Numbered from the stretch's first letter, positions 36,101 through 45,032 are shown. The stretch is 59,635 nt of DNA from Legionellaceae bacterium (GCA_947505025.1 CANNIJ010000001.1:1-59635); one strand, 5' to 3'. Notes: a model not told the origin generated them from the letters alone. Numbers and translations are program-made.

Positions 36101-36999
36101 AACACATGCTTTGATGGATCGCCGTGATGTTTCCACGCTAACGGCTGTGCATGTACATGAGATTGCACCGAACTTAACTTGCCAGAATTAAGATCAAACC
36201 ATAACTCAACATTAGCTTTACCGGTCTGAATTACGTATGTGCTCTCGGGAAAAAATCTTTGCCATTGCGCAGGAAACATATGTTGCATAGAAACATATAC
36301 GTGCCCACTTGGTTGCAAAATATGTGCTGCATCAATGGTTAAATCTGCAACAAAGTTAAAATCAGTGGGGTGTTTTTGCAACACTCTAGCACCACCATTT
36401 AATCGATAATGGCCAGTTGATTGTACACTGGTAAAATTCAAGTCACCTAACTTAAATAAAGTGCCATCATTCAAATATAAATCAACCGAAGCATGCTTGA
36501 TAACCATTTTTTGCTGAGCTAATAAACCCTCCAAAACCGGCAAGGCTATACTGCTATCCACGCGCATAACCTGTGATCCGCTGGGATTCAAACCTTCCAG
36601 GTCCCAACTATTATGGGTTTGATGCAAAATCAAGTGCACGTCTTCCATATACAAAACCCCTGGCTGAATTTGTAATTGCCAGAGTGAGCGAAAAACATTG
36701 ATCCCCAACCATAACTTCTTGAGTTCAATTACATGATGTTGTGCGTCTGCAATTGTAATTCCATCCATTTTTAATACCGGATGAAACCAATACCAACTGG
36801 TTTCCAAATCATGAATTTTTACTGGTTGTCCGAGTAATAAAGATAAGTGCTGCTCAATATTACCTTTGTACTGTTTTGCCCACGGGGTTAATGCACGAAA
36901 TGCTGTAAAAATAACTGCCAAAAAAATTAAAAAAACAATTGCCGGCACTCTGGATTTACGTAGTATCTTGAGCAATAACCGTCTTGATCCCGCGATCAT
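33166..36999 (-). CDS. yhdP: YhdP, AsmA-like intermembrane lipid-transfer protein
   Basis: 1277 residues, the family size. One N-terminal transmembrane helix (about 18-37) anchors it in the inner membrane; the remainder is a long beta-rich periplasmic body of the DUF3971/AsmA type. C-terminal AsmA2-like region: KKGRVSHLDPETEKKLG, then LSLQTIPRRLTLDF. YhdP is one of the bridges carrying phospholipid to the outer membrane. It overlaps lolA by 4 bases (ATGA), so outer-membrane lipoprotein and lipid transport genes are coupled here. Confidence 0.9.
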   Translation of the reverse strand: MIAGSRRLLLKILRKSRVPAIVFLIFLAVIFTAFRALTPWAKQYKGNIEQHLSLLLGQPVKIHDLETSWYWFHPVLKMDGITIADAQHHVIELKKLWLGINVFRSLWQLQIQPGVLYMEDVHLILHQTHNSWDLEGLNPSGSQVMRVDSSIALPVLEGLLAQQKMVIKHASVDLYLNDGTLFKLGDLNFTSVQSTGHYRLNGGARVLQKHPTDFNFVADLTIDAAHILQPSGHVYVSMQHMFPAQWQRFFPESTYVIQTGKANVELWFDLNSGKLSSVQSHVHAQPLAWKHHGDPSKHVFQSFSANLDWKNTKKGWQLSGDRVQVTLDGLVWPENSFSLEYQRAADIYRGFTKIVWLRPLFALDLPWSMDIANLLRWQPEGELHDLQWSCTKGQFDTILVRFDHLGWHATDEFPGVQDLSGVLAWQPTSGRLELDSENTTIIPKNTKPLTFKMVNAAWNWQRLSNGLRISMDRFVLRHPQLVMSAQGAVDQALSVNDRQVRVTAEFYAKDAASLLAYLPTDELKPKLAEWLMHDVTRIGTASGRLEINGKWANFPFDDHTGTFTVQGHVNGVDLLINKDWPVNNDIDADITVNQRHLDANVDHAILQGVPVLQANVGIDGIGLGQEVLLIHGRVQALAADMKAYVFASPLRRRLNKLSLLELQDPVDLDLSLDLPLYTARDQVYAKGSLSFDHNPGLIHGFAQDISVDQLSGVLQFNEHGLTDGRLTGTIASAPMSLTAESFTDPEPHTQINLQGTVTAEELRRTFEFPLSFLMHGPIKVDSGLTLYDNPAQPAYLNLSTSLAGMAIDLPAPYGKSADEQAPLVIKAVFYQEKNIDFSLSYKDTLSSVALFGPTKKGLVLRKGEIHVGTGSATLPATAGLRIAGKIPEFKADAWHKVFSQPQIDQNSFLDHISSVNLEVHHAWFLDNMYKDLSIKAQPITSNHWALDVQQRNITAQLHYYIKDNVITGHVQHLWLDKPQQTVKESHIKLTPANLPNLDLTIDLLKVGQIELGSLALKGHRTTDHWILEQAHLYTPEYALDAHGDWIMQGLKNKTNVVAKLQIQDLGKSLERLSITPAVHARQGQIDFEGAWTGGYNDFSLARCTGQMQVTFKKGRVSHLDPETEKKLGFGKLLSILSLQTIPRRLTLDFSDLSEEGYTFDVFKGSFLLKNGIMNTQDSYVDGPVAYAGMTGDLDLQRHLYDIDLRISPYIAASLPVVATIAGGPVAGIATWVASKIINTGMQKISGYTYKVTGPWTDPVVQQVSIDHKGVAHKKLTP

Positions 37000-37643
37000 T
37001 GCGACACCAAATCAACGCCCTTAGGTCGTTTAAACTTAAATAAACTAGCCGGCAGATTTTGATTGATTTTCACGGCAGTGAAATTAATGGTGGTGTGCTG
37101 ACCTAAAGAATCAACAAAAGACAAGCCAACCCAGGATGCCGCATCAAAAATCAAGGTAACTTGCTGAAAGCCCGCTTGAGCCGAGATTGCGTTCAACACA
37201 AAATAAGTTTTATTGCCTTTATTTTCTTGTGTGATCTTAAATGACTTCGACAAACTTTTTGTATTTCCACTTAAAAAAATCCCTACAGCACCACCTACCC
37301 CACGTGCTTGTGATTTTACTGATACCTGCTCCAAAGCTGGTTCATACAACCAAATACGTTTGCCATCTGCAATCAACCATTGAACTGCAGGATGCACGGT
37401 ATGCCATAAAAAATGGCGTGGTTTAGCCAGTGCCATTGTGCCTGAAGATCTGGAGTCTGCATGCCGCTTGCTGTGGACTGTTTGTGTGTAATTAGCCACG
37501 ATAGTTTTAATATTATTTAATCTAGACTGTAAATTATCATCTGCCGTTTGAGAGAATGCACCCGTTGCGCAACACCAGCCAATACATACCATCCAATATC
37601 TAAGCCATTTTGCAGGTAATATATTTTTACCAAACTTATTCAT
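36996..37643 (-). CDS. lolA: outer-membrane lipoprotein carrier protein LolA
   Basis: Periplasmic carrier taking lipoproteins from LolCDE to LolB. 215 residues with a signal peptide (about 1-31, ending AFS-QT). LolA motifs: VANYTQTVHS, SGTMALAKPRHFLWH, WLIADGKRIWLYEPALEQV. AAAGGA is 7 bases before ATG 37643. Fifteen bases follow ftsK, the order seen in E. coli (ftsK-lolA). Confidence 0.93.
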   Translation of the reverse strand: MNKFGKNILPAKWLRYWMVCIGWCCATGAFSQTADDNLQSRLNNIKTIVANYTQTVHSKRHADSRSSGTMALAKPRHFLWHTVHPAVQWLIADGKRIWLYEPALEQVSVKSQARGVGGAVGIFLSGNTKSLSKSFKITQENKGNKTYFVLNAISAQAGFQQVTLIFDAASWVGLSFVDSLGQHTTINFTAVKINQNLPASLFKFKRPKGVDLVSQ

Positions 37644-37658
37644 ATTGAATCCTTTCTA

Positions 37659-40112
37659 TTAGTCAGTTATTGGCATGGCCAAAACATCACGAAATCCACC
37701 TTCTAGCGGTCCCACCAAGCCTGTGCGTTCCATCTCTTCCACTAAACGTGCAGCACGATTATAACCAATCTTAAACCGGCGTTGTACCGCTGAAACACTG
37801 GCCTTGCGCGTTTGTATAATAAATTCAACTGCTTGATCATACAAGGCATCGATTTCCTCGGTATTCGCCGACTCTTCACTACCACCATCAGCACCATCAC
37901 TTTTTTGTTGCGTAATTTCTTCTATATAATCCGGCAGACCACGCGCACGCCAATCGTCAGCAATACGATGCACTTCCAGATCATCTACAAAGGCACCATG
38001 CACACGTAATGGTGCGCCTGTGCCCGGAGCCAAGAACAACATATCTCCATGTCCAAGTAGTTGATCGGCACCCTGTTGATCTAGGATGGTTCTAGAATCA
38101 ATTTTAGAACTCACTTGAAATGAAATTCTAGTTGGTATATTTGATTTTATCAAACCAGTCAACACATCAACTGATGGCCGTTGCGTAGCCAAGATTAAAT
38201 GTATGCCTGCGGCACGAGCTTTTTGCGCAATCCGTGCGATTAATTGCTCAACTTTTTTACCAACAACCATCATCATATCGGCTAATTCATCAATCACCAC
38301 TACAACATAAGGTAATTCAATTAACTCAGGTGGATACGGCTGTGTGCTTGCAGTGCTAATCCACAATGGATCTAATAATGGCTGACCATCGGCCACACCT
38401 TGGATCACTTTTGCATTAAAACCAGCTAGATTACGCACCCCTAAAGCCGACATCAAACGATAGCGTCGCTCCATTTCAGCAACGCACCAACGTAATGCAC
38501 TGGCAGCCTCTTTCATATCAGTAACGACTGGAGTTAACAAATGTGGGATCCCATCATAAACAGATAGTTCTAACATTTTAGGATCGATTAAGATTAAACG
38601 CACTTGTTTGGGAGTTGCTTTAAACAATAAACTTAAAATCATAGCGTTAATGCCTACTGATTTACCTGAACCAGTGGTACCAGCGACGAGTAAATGTGGC
38701 ATTTTAGCCAAATCAACTACCATTGGATGACCCGCTATATCTACCCCTAAAGCCAGTGTCAAAGCTGAATAAGCATTCTGATAAACATCAGACGACAATA
38801 CTTCAGACAAGCACACCATTGCACGTGTTGGATTTGGCAACTCCAAACCAACCACAGTCTTGCCGGGTATAATTTCTACCACTCTTACGCTGCTCACCGA
38901 CAATGAACGCGCTAAATCTTTAGATAAAGCTGTGAGCCGGCTAACTTTAATTCCGGCGGCCAATTGTAACTCGAACCGGGTAATCACTGGTCCAGGGTGC
39001 ACCGAAACCACGTCTGCCTGAATCCCAAAATCCATCAAATGTTGCTCAACCTCACGAGACAATAATTCCAATTCTTGCTGCTGATATCCGCCCATAGGCT
39101 GAATTGGTGGACTTTTTTCCAGTAAATTCAATGATGGTAATCCACCAAAATTACGTGTCTGTGCTTTAAATGTTTCAACAAATAATGGTGATTCAGGTTC
39201 TGGTTCAGCCGTAGCTAAGTTACAAACTTCTATTGCCGCGGTTTGCACCGGTAATAAAGTTTTAACCGGCAACAATCTGGGTGTTTCCCTTTTGATTTTT
39301 GGTGGTAAAACACTGGGAGTTTGTGTGTAAACAAATGAAACTTGCTGTGCTGACGCAGCACTCCGGGTCATTAAGCCCTGGCAATATTTTACAATAGATT
39401 TGCACGCCACTGCCAAAATCCTGGTAATGCCGAGCAATCTGCGTCCGGCAACAGGCAACCAGTGCCAACCAACTAACACAGCCTGAGTGCACATCTGCAC
39501 AAGAAACAATACGCATGCACCTAACTTTTCTGTGGCTAAAATCCAAGAAAATCCAGTTAAACCGGTTAAACCAACTAAAAACAACGCGCACAAGACTAAA
39601 AAAGATCCCTGTATATTTAATGCAGGACGCAGCGCCTCAAACACAGTGTGGCCCAACCAGCCTCCAGCACGATGTAATTGACCAGCGGACGCGAAAGCAA
39701 ATCGCAGACTTAATAAACCACAACTACTGATCCATAAAAACACTAAACCCAACGCACGAAACCAAATAACATGCAAAGTCATACCATGACGCAGCCAAAC
39801 ATCACTTAAAATCACGCAGGATAAGTAAGCAAAACAAACGGGTACTAAGTAAGAAACATAACCAAAAATCGCATACAATCCATCTGCAAGATAAGCACCG
39901 ACTTGTCCTCCAGCATTTGCCACCTGAGCATGCTTAGAAGCCACGTGCATCCAGGATGGATCCTGTGCATGGTATGTAACCAATGATAGTAATACGAACA
40001 AAGCAAGTGAAAGAACCAGAATAAATCCGCCCTCACACAATCTTTGTGTTAAAAAATGGGGTAACGAACGTTTAGAGCTGCTCACAGAAGAATCCACCGT
40101 TTGTTTTGACAT
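37659..40112 (-). CDS. ftsK: DNA translocase FtsK
   Basis: Septal DNA pump that segregates the terminus and activates XerCD. 817 residues: short form. Four or five N-terminal transmembrane helices (residues about 25-215), a short linker (no long Pro/Gln linker as in E. coli), then the alpha/beta motor with Walker A AGTTGSGKSVGINAM and Walker B VVVIDELADMM. The C-terminal winged-helix gamma domain is present (SVSAVQRRFKIGYNRAARL). No good ribosome binding site before ATG 40112, but the N-terminal pattern fits. Confidence 0.95.
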   Translation of the reverse strand: MSKQTVDSSVSSSKRSLPHFLTQRLCEGGFILVLSLALFVLLSLVTYHAQDPSWMHVASKHAQVANAGGQVGAYLADGLYAIFGYVSYLVPVCFAYLSCVILSDVWLRHGMTLHVIWFRALGLVFLWISSCGLLSLRFAFASAGQLHRAGGWLGHTVFEALRPALNIQGSFLVLCALFLVGLTGLTGFSWILATEKLGACVLFLVQMCTQAVLVGWHWLPVAGRRLLGITRILAVACKSIVKYCQGLMTRSAASAQQVSFVYTQTPSVLPPKIKRETPRLLPVKTLLPVQTAAIEVCNLATAEPEPESPLFVETFKAQTRNFGGLPSLNLLEKSPPIQPMGGYQQQELELLSREVEQHLMDFGIQADVVSVHPGPVITRFELQLAAGIKVSRLTALSKDLARSLSVSSVRVVEIIPGKTVVGLELPNPTRAMVCLSEVLSSDVYQNAYSALTLALGVDIAGHPMVVDLAKMPHLLVAGTTGSGKSVGINAMILSLLFKATPKQVRLILIDPKMLELSVYDGIPHLLTPVVTDMKEAASALRWCVAEMERRYRLMSALGVRNLAGFNAKVIQGVADGQPLLDPLWISTASTQPYPPELIELPYVVVVIDELADMMMVVGKKVEQLIARIAQKARAAGIHLILATQRPSVDVLTGLIKSNIPTRISFQVSSKIDSRTILDQQGADQLLGHGDMLFLAPGTGAPLRVHGAFVDDLEVHRIADDWRARGLPDYIEEITQQKSDGADGGSEESANTEEIDALYDQAVEFIIQTRKASVSAVQRRFKIGYNRAARLVEEMERTGLVGPLEGGFRDVLAMPITD

Positions 40113-40135
40113 AGGTATTTAAAAACATCGACTTT

Positions 40136-40162
40136 TATCATAAGATAAAGCATCTTATCATA
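40136..40162. repeat. imperfect 11-bp inverted repeat between ftsK and trxB
   Basis: TATCATAAGAT, five bases, ATCTTATCATA (one mismatch) in the 69-bp divergent region. A plausible operator or promoter element shared by both genes. Confidence 0.4.
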
Positions 40163-40181
40163 GACTGTGTGCGGCCACAAA

Positions 40182-41132
40182 ATGAAGATTACACAACATC
40201 ATCGACTATTAATATTAGGCTCAGGACCGGCAGGATATACTGCAGCTATTTATGCTGCACGAGCTAATTTAAATCCAGTTGTAATTACTGGCATGGAAAT
40301 TGGCGGGCAATTAACCACCACAACTGATGTGGACAATTGGCCTGGAGATCCTACTGGTTTACAAGGTCCTGCCTTGATGGATCGCATGCAACAACATGCA
40401 GAACGGTTTAAAACCAAGATTTTACGTGACCACATTACACATGTAGACCTGGCACAACGGCCGTTTCAACTAACTGGAGACACTCAAGCATATACCTGCG
40501 ATGCACTGATAATCGCCACTGGGGCATCCGCTCAATACCTGGGTTTGCCCAGTGAGAAAGCTTATCAAGGACGAGGTGTAAGTGCTTGTGCAACATGTGA
40601 CGGGTTTTTCTATCGCAAGAAGAAAGTTTGCGTGATTGGCGGCGGCAATACTGCCGTTGAAGAAGCTTTATATCTATCGAATATAGCTGATCATGTAACT
40701 CTGGTACACCGACGTGACACGTTACGAGCAGAAAAAATATTACAAGATCAATTGTTTGCAAAAGCTAAAGCCGGATTAATCACTATTCTTTGGAATCAAG
40801 TACTGGAGGAAATCATCGGTAATGAACGCAATGTTACCGGCATACGAATCAAGCAAGTAATGACCCAAGAAATCACTACTCTAGATTTAGATGGCGTGTT
40901 TATTGCAATTGGACACACACCGAATACAGCGCTATTTAAAAACCAACTCAGCATGAATGAATCCGGTTATTTAACCATTCAATCCGGTCTGAACGGCATG
41001 GCCACAGCCACGAATATTCCCGGAGTATTTGCCGCCGGCGATGTTGCAGATCATGTCTATCGTCAAGCAGTAACTTCAGCCGGCTTTGGCTGTATGGCTG
41101 CACTGGATGCAGAAAAGTATCTGGATATGTAG
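40182..41132 (+). CDS. trxB: thioredoxin reductase
   Basis: FAD/NADPH disulfide reductase that recycles thioredoxin. 316 residues from ATG 40182 (a GTG five codons upstream, 40167, is open but outside family alignment). FAD motif LGSGPAGYTAA; redox Cys136-A-T-Cys139 in SACATCDGFF; NADPH motif GGGNTAVEEALYL; C-terminal FAD motif GVFAAGDVADH. Divergent from ftsK. Confidence 0.97.
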   Translation: MKITQHHRLLILGSGPAGYTAAIYAARANLNPVVITGMEIGGQLTTTTDVDNWPGDPTGLQGPALMDRMQQHAERFKTKILRDHITHVDLAQRPFQLTGDTQAYTCDALIIATGASAQYLGLPSEKAYQGRGVSACATCDGFFYRKKKVCVIGGGNTAVEEALYLSNIADHVTLVHRRDTLRAEKILQDQLFAKAKAGLITILWNQVLEEIIGNERNVTGIRIKQVMTQEITTLDLDGVFIAIGHTPNTALFKNQLSMNESGYLTIQSGLNGMATATNIPGVFAAGDVADHVYRQAVTSAGFGCMAALDAEKYLDM

Positions 41133-41154
41133 TCAAACCCCGCATGTAAATTAA

Positions 41155-41192
41155 ACTCCGGCTAGCCGCGATCCAACCACACTAGCTGGGGT
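41155..41192 (+). terminator. hairpin after trxB, possible terminator
   Basis: ACTCCGGCTAG pairs with CTAGCTGGGGT (11 bp including two G-U pairs) around a 16-nt loop, 22 bp after the trxB stop. The U-tract is missing, so it may only protect the 3' end. The G-U pairs make it stable only as plus-strand RNA. Confidence 0.4.
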
Positions 41193-41245
41193 CAACAAAA
41201 TCAGCTAAATGCACGCATATAATACAAACAAACTTAATTTTGCAC

Positions 41246-41274
41246 TTGACATTCATGTGTTTATTTGATACACT
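41246..41274 (+). promoter_or_regulatory. strong extended -10 sigma70 promoter
   Basis: Perfect -35 TTGACA (41246-41251), 17-bp spacer, TACACT (41269-41274) preceded by the extended TG (41266-41267). It drives the orphan 471-residue gene starting 33 bp downstream; the best promoter I see in the window apart from the tRNA one. Confidence 0.75.
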
Positions 41275-41306
41275 TAGTGCATGATGCTCAGATTTAAAAG
41301 TGACGC

Positions 41307-42722
41307 ATGAAAACACCCAGTGAAGAAGAATACATAGGGGCATGGCTCACAGAAGTCAAAGAACTACACACTAAAACAAAAGAGATGTTAAAAGAAACAG
41401 TACGCACTGGCTGCGCATATAATTTTTTATCTGATCTTAGTGAATACTTATTAAATATGGAAAAAGTGCTCCCGGGATGCAAAACCGGAGTAGAAATGCA
41501 AAACAAACTTACTCAATTCATAAAGTTTCAAATCCCATTAATAGGTACAGTTAAAGTACCAAAAGGCCCCAATGAACTCGGAACAACATTAAATCAGATA
41601 TTATGTGACATTGCTAGAGTTAACGTCGAGGATGTGCCTAAATGGAACACTGAAGAACTAATTAAAGAAAACTTAATATATATGTCGCCAGTAATCGATA
41701 AAATAACAGCTGCTGAAAAACCTATAATGCTTGAAATTAATCGGCATCTATTAACATATTTTAAAAATTTGCAGAATAACCCGGTATTAATTGGCGCCAT
41801 AGATGCAACCACAACACCAACCGATTTGGGTTATTTGATCGGTTTAGTTTATCCCACGTATTTATCAATCGCTCCAATGCGAAGCATTAAAGAAAACATT
41901 GTAAAACTTGAAACAGATATAAAAACACTAGAAGCAGGTGCACAAATAATGGGGGGGAGAGTCATGCCAAATAGTGAAGCAGAAAAAGAATTACCTGCTG
42001 GGTACATCGCAAGAGCCCGCACTATCAAAGAACAAGCAATTATCATAATTGATAGCAAAAAATCAATATTGGGTCAAGTGACTGGCTCATCTAAAAGACA
42101 TAAAGCAGATGAGCAGACTTTTAAAGAAATCGAAGGTTTAATTCCGGATGTTTTCAATCTAACCAGTCAAGAGACATTTGAATCAGTTCGGCTAAAACTT
42201 GATGAGATCAAGTCCCACAAAAGCAGATCTAAGATAATAAATTTCGTACCTTCCGGGGAAGAACCCATAATACTTCGTGTAAAAGAGATGCTTAAATTAT
42301 TGGATGAGATTGAATCCAATAAGCAGGCTAGATTGGATACCATAAAAAAACTATTTGATTTTGATAAGTGTCTAAATGCACTCATAGACAATAATAACAA
42401 TACAAAAGGCACAGACAAAAAGACTGTAAATTCATTACACGCTGAACTAACGTTAGCCAGAAAAACACTGCTTGATGATTGTAATATCGAGAAATTCATA
42501 AGCAAATGTCAAAGTATTACCGAAGAATATAAACCTAAATTACCCGGCATTACCTTGGAAGATTTTTTTACGCGACTATGGGCAGCTGTCATTTCGTGTT
42601 GTAATAAATCATATTATTCAAAACCTGGCCCAACATTCTGGCAGACACAGACAGCTTACCAACTAGAGCAACTGTCTAAAGAAACGAATAATATAGATAA
42701 ATTAAAAAGCACAGGGCGGTAA
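41307..42722 (+). CDS. orphan 471-residue helical protein
   Basis: No recognisable domain, signal peptide or transmembrane helix. Composition is Lys/Glu-rich and predicted mostly helical, with coiled-coil-like stretches (residues about 195-230 and 320-345). Thr/Asn-rich spacer near NNNNTKGTDKKTVNS. The C-terminus is polar (ETNNIDKLKSTGR). It has its own near-consensus promoter but a poor ribosome binding site. Flanked by core gene trxB and a sugar aminotransferase, it looks like a lineage-specific insertion. In a Legionellales-like host such proteins are often secreted effectors, an inference only. Confidence 0.75.
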   Translation: MKTPSEEEYIGAWLTEVKELHTKTKEMLKETVRTGCAYNFLSDLSEYLLNMEKVLPGCKTGVEMQNKLTQFIKFQIPLIGTVKVPKGPNELGTTLNQILCDIARVNVEDVPKWNTEELIKENLIYMSPVIDKITAAEKPIMLEINRHLLTYFKNLQNNPVLIGAIDATTTPTDLGYLIGLVYPTYLSIAPMRSIKENIVKLETDIKTLEAGAQIMGGRVMPNSEAEKELPAGYIARARTIKEQAIIIIDSKKSILGQVTGSSKRHKADEQTFKEIEGLIPDVFNLTSQETFESVRLKLDEIKSHKSRSKIINFVPSGEEPIILRVKEMLKLLDEIESNKQARLDTIKKLFDFDKCLNALIDNNNNTKGTDKKTVNSLHAELTLARKTLLDDCNIEKFISKCQSITEEYKPKLPGITLEDFFTRLWAAVISCCNKSYYSKPGPTFWQTQTAYQLEQLSKETNNIDKLKSTGR

Positions 42723-42898
42723 ATAATGAAATCATGCGATGAAAAGACACCCGCTGCTGATTTAAAACAGCAGCCACAAACGCCAGCGACTGTTGAAGGA
42801 TCAACGCTTTTCATCATGGCCAGCTTGGCAAGATTGGGATTTTCTGGAGCAGGCTCTGCATTTAAATTGCCAGATAGAGGATCTGCTTTGCCACAACG

Positions 42899-42934
42899 CT
42901 TGGCAGACTGCAGGGATCCCTGCAGTCTGCCAAG
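42899..42934. repeat. 36-bp perfect palindrome
   Basis: CTTGGCAGACTGCAGGGA followed immediately by its exact reverse complement. It lies 6 bp beyond the stop of the minus-strand aminotransferase gene, in the convergent gap after the orphan gene. No U-tract; possible bidirectional terminator, REP-like element or recombinase site. Confidence 0.9.
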
Positions 42935-42940
42935 GCCGAA

Positions 42941-44035
42941 TTAATGGTCAAGTGAATCCAGTACAGTTTGTGCAATTAATTGCTGATCTGCAGGCGTCAG
43001 GTAAGGATGCATGGGCAAACTAATTACTTTCCCTGATGCTGCTTCAGCAACAGGGAAAGACTGGGGCTCTGGGTACATTTGTTTGAATATAGGTTGCAGG
43101 TGTAAGCCCAATGGGTAATGAATGGCCGTAGGGATGCCTTTAGCGCTTAATGCGGCCTGAAATTTATCACGCTGGTCTACTTGTAGCGTGTATTGCGCAT
43201 ACACACTAGTGTTATCGGCTCGGATTACCGGCACTCTAACATGCTGACCCAACAATTTAGCATAAATATCTGCAACCTTATGCCGCAACTTGATTTCTTC
43301 GGGGAAGAGTGGCATTTTTTCCAACAAAACAGCAGCTTGTAAAGTATCAAAGCGTCCGTTTATGCCCAGCTGAGTGTGATAATAGCGTTGTGATTGTCCA
43401 TGATGCCGTACTTCACGCATCCTCAGCGCTAAATCTGCATCATGAGTAAAACAAGCACCACCATCACCAAAGCAGCCCAACGGCTTGGATGGAAAAAAAC
43501 TCGTGCAGCCAATAGTAGTCAAGCCACATGATGCACGTCCTTTATATGTCGCGCCAAAACTTTGAGCTGCATCTTCAATTACCGGCAAATTGTAACGTGC
43601 GGCAATCTGATTGATCGCATCCATATCCGCGCACTGTCCATAAAGGCTAACCGGCATAATGGCTTTTGTTTTAGGGGTGATCGCAGCAGCTAATTGCGTT
43701 GCATCCAGATTATAAGTGTCAGGTTCAATATCAACAAATACTGGCTTTGCTCCCAGCAAAGCAATTACTTCAGCAGTAGCAAAAAAACTAAACGGCGTTG
43801 TAATAACTTCATCCCCTGCCCCTACGCCCAAGGCCATCAATGCAATCAATAATGCATCAGTGCCACTTGCAACTAAAATTGCATGATCCACGCCAACAAA
43901 ATCCGCTAAAATCTTTTCTAGCTCATCAATCTCTGGGCCCATGACAAATGCGCCATGATTTAAAACGGATTTGAATCTATCCATTAAACGCGGTTCAATA
44001 CGTTTTAATTGCGTTTTTAAATCAATGAATTGCAT
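42941..44035 (-). CDS. DegT/DnrJ/EryC1-family sugar aminotransferase
   Basis: PLP-dependent aminotransferase for nucleotide-sugar precursors, 364 residues. SGTDALLIALMALGVGAGDEV, VFVDIEPDTYNLD, VIEDAAQSFGATYKGR, the PLP Lys in SFFPSKPLGCFGDGG, and GINGRFDTLQAAVL. It most resembles WbpE/WlbC-type enzymes that make 2,3-diamino sugars. I start at the second ATG (44035): AAAGGA is 7 bases before it but only 1 before the first (44041). No other sugar genes flank it, so its product is probably used by a pathway elsewhere. Confidence 0.9.
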   Translation of the reverse strand: MQFIDLKTQLKRIEPRLMDRFKSVLNHGAFVMGPEIDELEKILADFVGVDHAILVASGTDALLIALMALGVGAGDEVITTPFSFFATAEVIALLGAKPVFVDIEPDTYNLDATQLAAAITPKTKAIMPVSLYGQCADMDAINQIAARYNLPVIEDAAQSFGATYKGRASCGLTTIGCTSFFPSKPLGCFGDGGACFTHDADLALRMREVRHHGQSQRYYHTQLGINGRFDTLQAAVLLEKMPLFPEEIKLRHKVADIYAKLLGQHVRVPVIRADNTSVYAQYTLQVDQRDKFQAALSAKGIPTAIHYPLGLHLQPIFKQMYPEPQSFPVAEAASGKVISLPMHPYLTPADQQLIAQTVLDSLDH

Positions 44036-44072
44036 GTTCATGTCCTTTGGTTAATAACCTAGCAAGTAGTGG

Positions 44073-44119
44073 ATACTATCTGCAGCCAGACGCAGATTCG
44101 TTAAGGCCGCAGATAGTAT
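44073..44119. repeat. 11-bp inverted repeat with 25-nt loop
   Basis: ATACTATCTGC (44073-44083) and GCAGATAGTAT (44109-44119) are exact reverse complements in the divergent region between the aminotransferase and the methyltransferase genes. Confidence 0.65.
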
Positions 44120-44204
44120 ACTGCTTGATTAAATGAAGATACAGGTTTTAAATCAAGATTAAGGGGTATATACTTGCTTTTATGCTTTAAAACAGGAATG
44201 TTGC

Positions 44205-45032
44205 ATGCCATTAAAAGCGTTCTATAACAACCTAGCGGAACAATATGCGACCGCTGATTGCTTTGGCTCTATTACTGAAAGCCATCAACACGCAATCCGT
44301 CAAATTCATGACCTGAATTTAAATCAACACAAAAAATTAAATATATTAGACTTTGGAGTTGGCGACGGCGCATTTTTACAGAAATTACACTCTCAACTGC
44401 CAGATGCAGAATTTACTGGTATTGATATTTCCTCTGAAATGTTAAAAATAGCCAGATCAGCTTTGCCCTTAAATGCAATCGAAGCTAGTGCGAGTGAAGC
44501 ATCACGCTATTTACCCAAAAACAGTCAGAATTTGGTATTAGCACACTTTATTAACGCCTACTTACCTATACCTGTACTGTTTCATCAAGCGAATCAACTC
44601 ACCACCGATGATGGGTATTTTTCTCTGATAACCACAACCTATGAATCTTTTCCTGTGGCACAACAACATTTAGCTAAGTTCATCTCCAAAGACTCTTTTC
44701 TCAGCAGCATAGTCGGACATTACTACAAAGCAGTTATCCGTAACACTACGGTAGCATCTGGCGAGGAGGAGTTACTCACTTCGTTTCACAAGCATCAGTT
44801 TGAAGTAATCTCTCATCAACGCCTGCACATTCCAATTACTCTCAATAATATTGAGGAGCTCGCATTATTTGGGATTGAAGGCACATGGTTTTTAAATTCA
44901 TTATCTATACGGATGTTACCAAAAAACTTTTTGCTACAGCGCATTAAACGTCTGTTCAGCAAAATTTTTACCTTCCCATACCAAGATACGCACGTTATAG
45001 ACGTGGTATTAGCTAAAAAGATAGCTGCCTAA
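44205..45032 (+). CDS. class I SAM-dependent methyltransferase
   Basis: 275 residues. SAM-binding motif I is LDFGVGDGAFL (residues about 47-57), followed by FTGIDISSEMLKIAR (motif II acidic) and a motif-IV-like LVLAHFINAYLPI. C-terminal half is family-specific, with basic patches (LLQRIKRLFSKIF). Substrate is unknown. AGGA lies 7 bases before ATG 44205. It is divergent from the aminotransferase; a shared regulatory region is possible. Confidence 0.8.
   Translation: MPLKAFYNNLAEQYATADCFGSITESHQHAIRQIHDLNLNQHKKLNILDFGVGDGAFLQKLHSQLPDAEFTGIDISSEMLKIARSALPLNAIEASASEASRYLPKNSQNLVLAHFINAYLPIPVLFHQANQLTTDDGYFSLITTTYESFPVAQQHLAKFISKDSFLSSIVGHYYKAVIRNTTVASGEEELLTSFHKHQFEVISHQRLHIPITLNNIEELALFGIEGTWFLNSLSIRMLPKNFLLQRIKRLFSKIFTFPYQDTHVIDVVLAKKIAA

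Noticed and set aside
42726..42944. 72-codon frame directly after the orphan gene
   Set aside because: Starts 3 bp after the upstream stop but weak ribosome binding site and its 3' third is just the 36-bp palindrome; no protein character.
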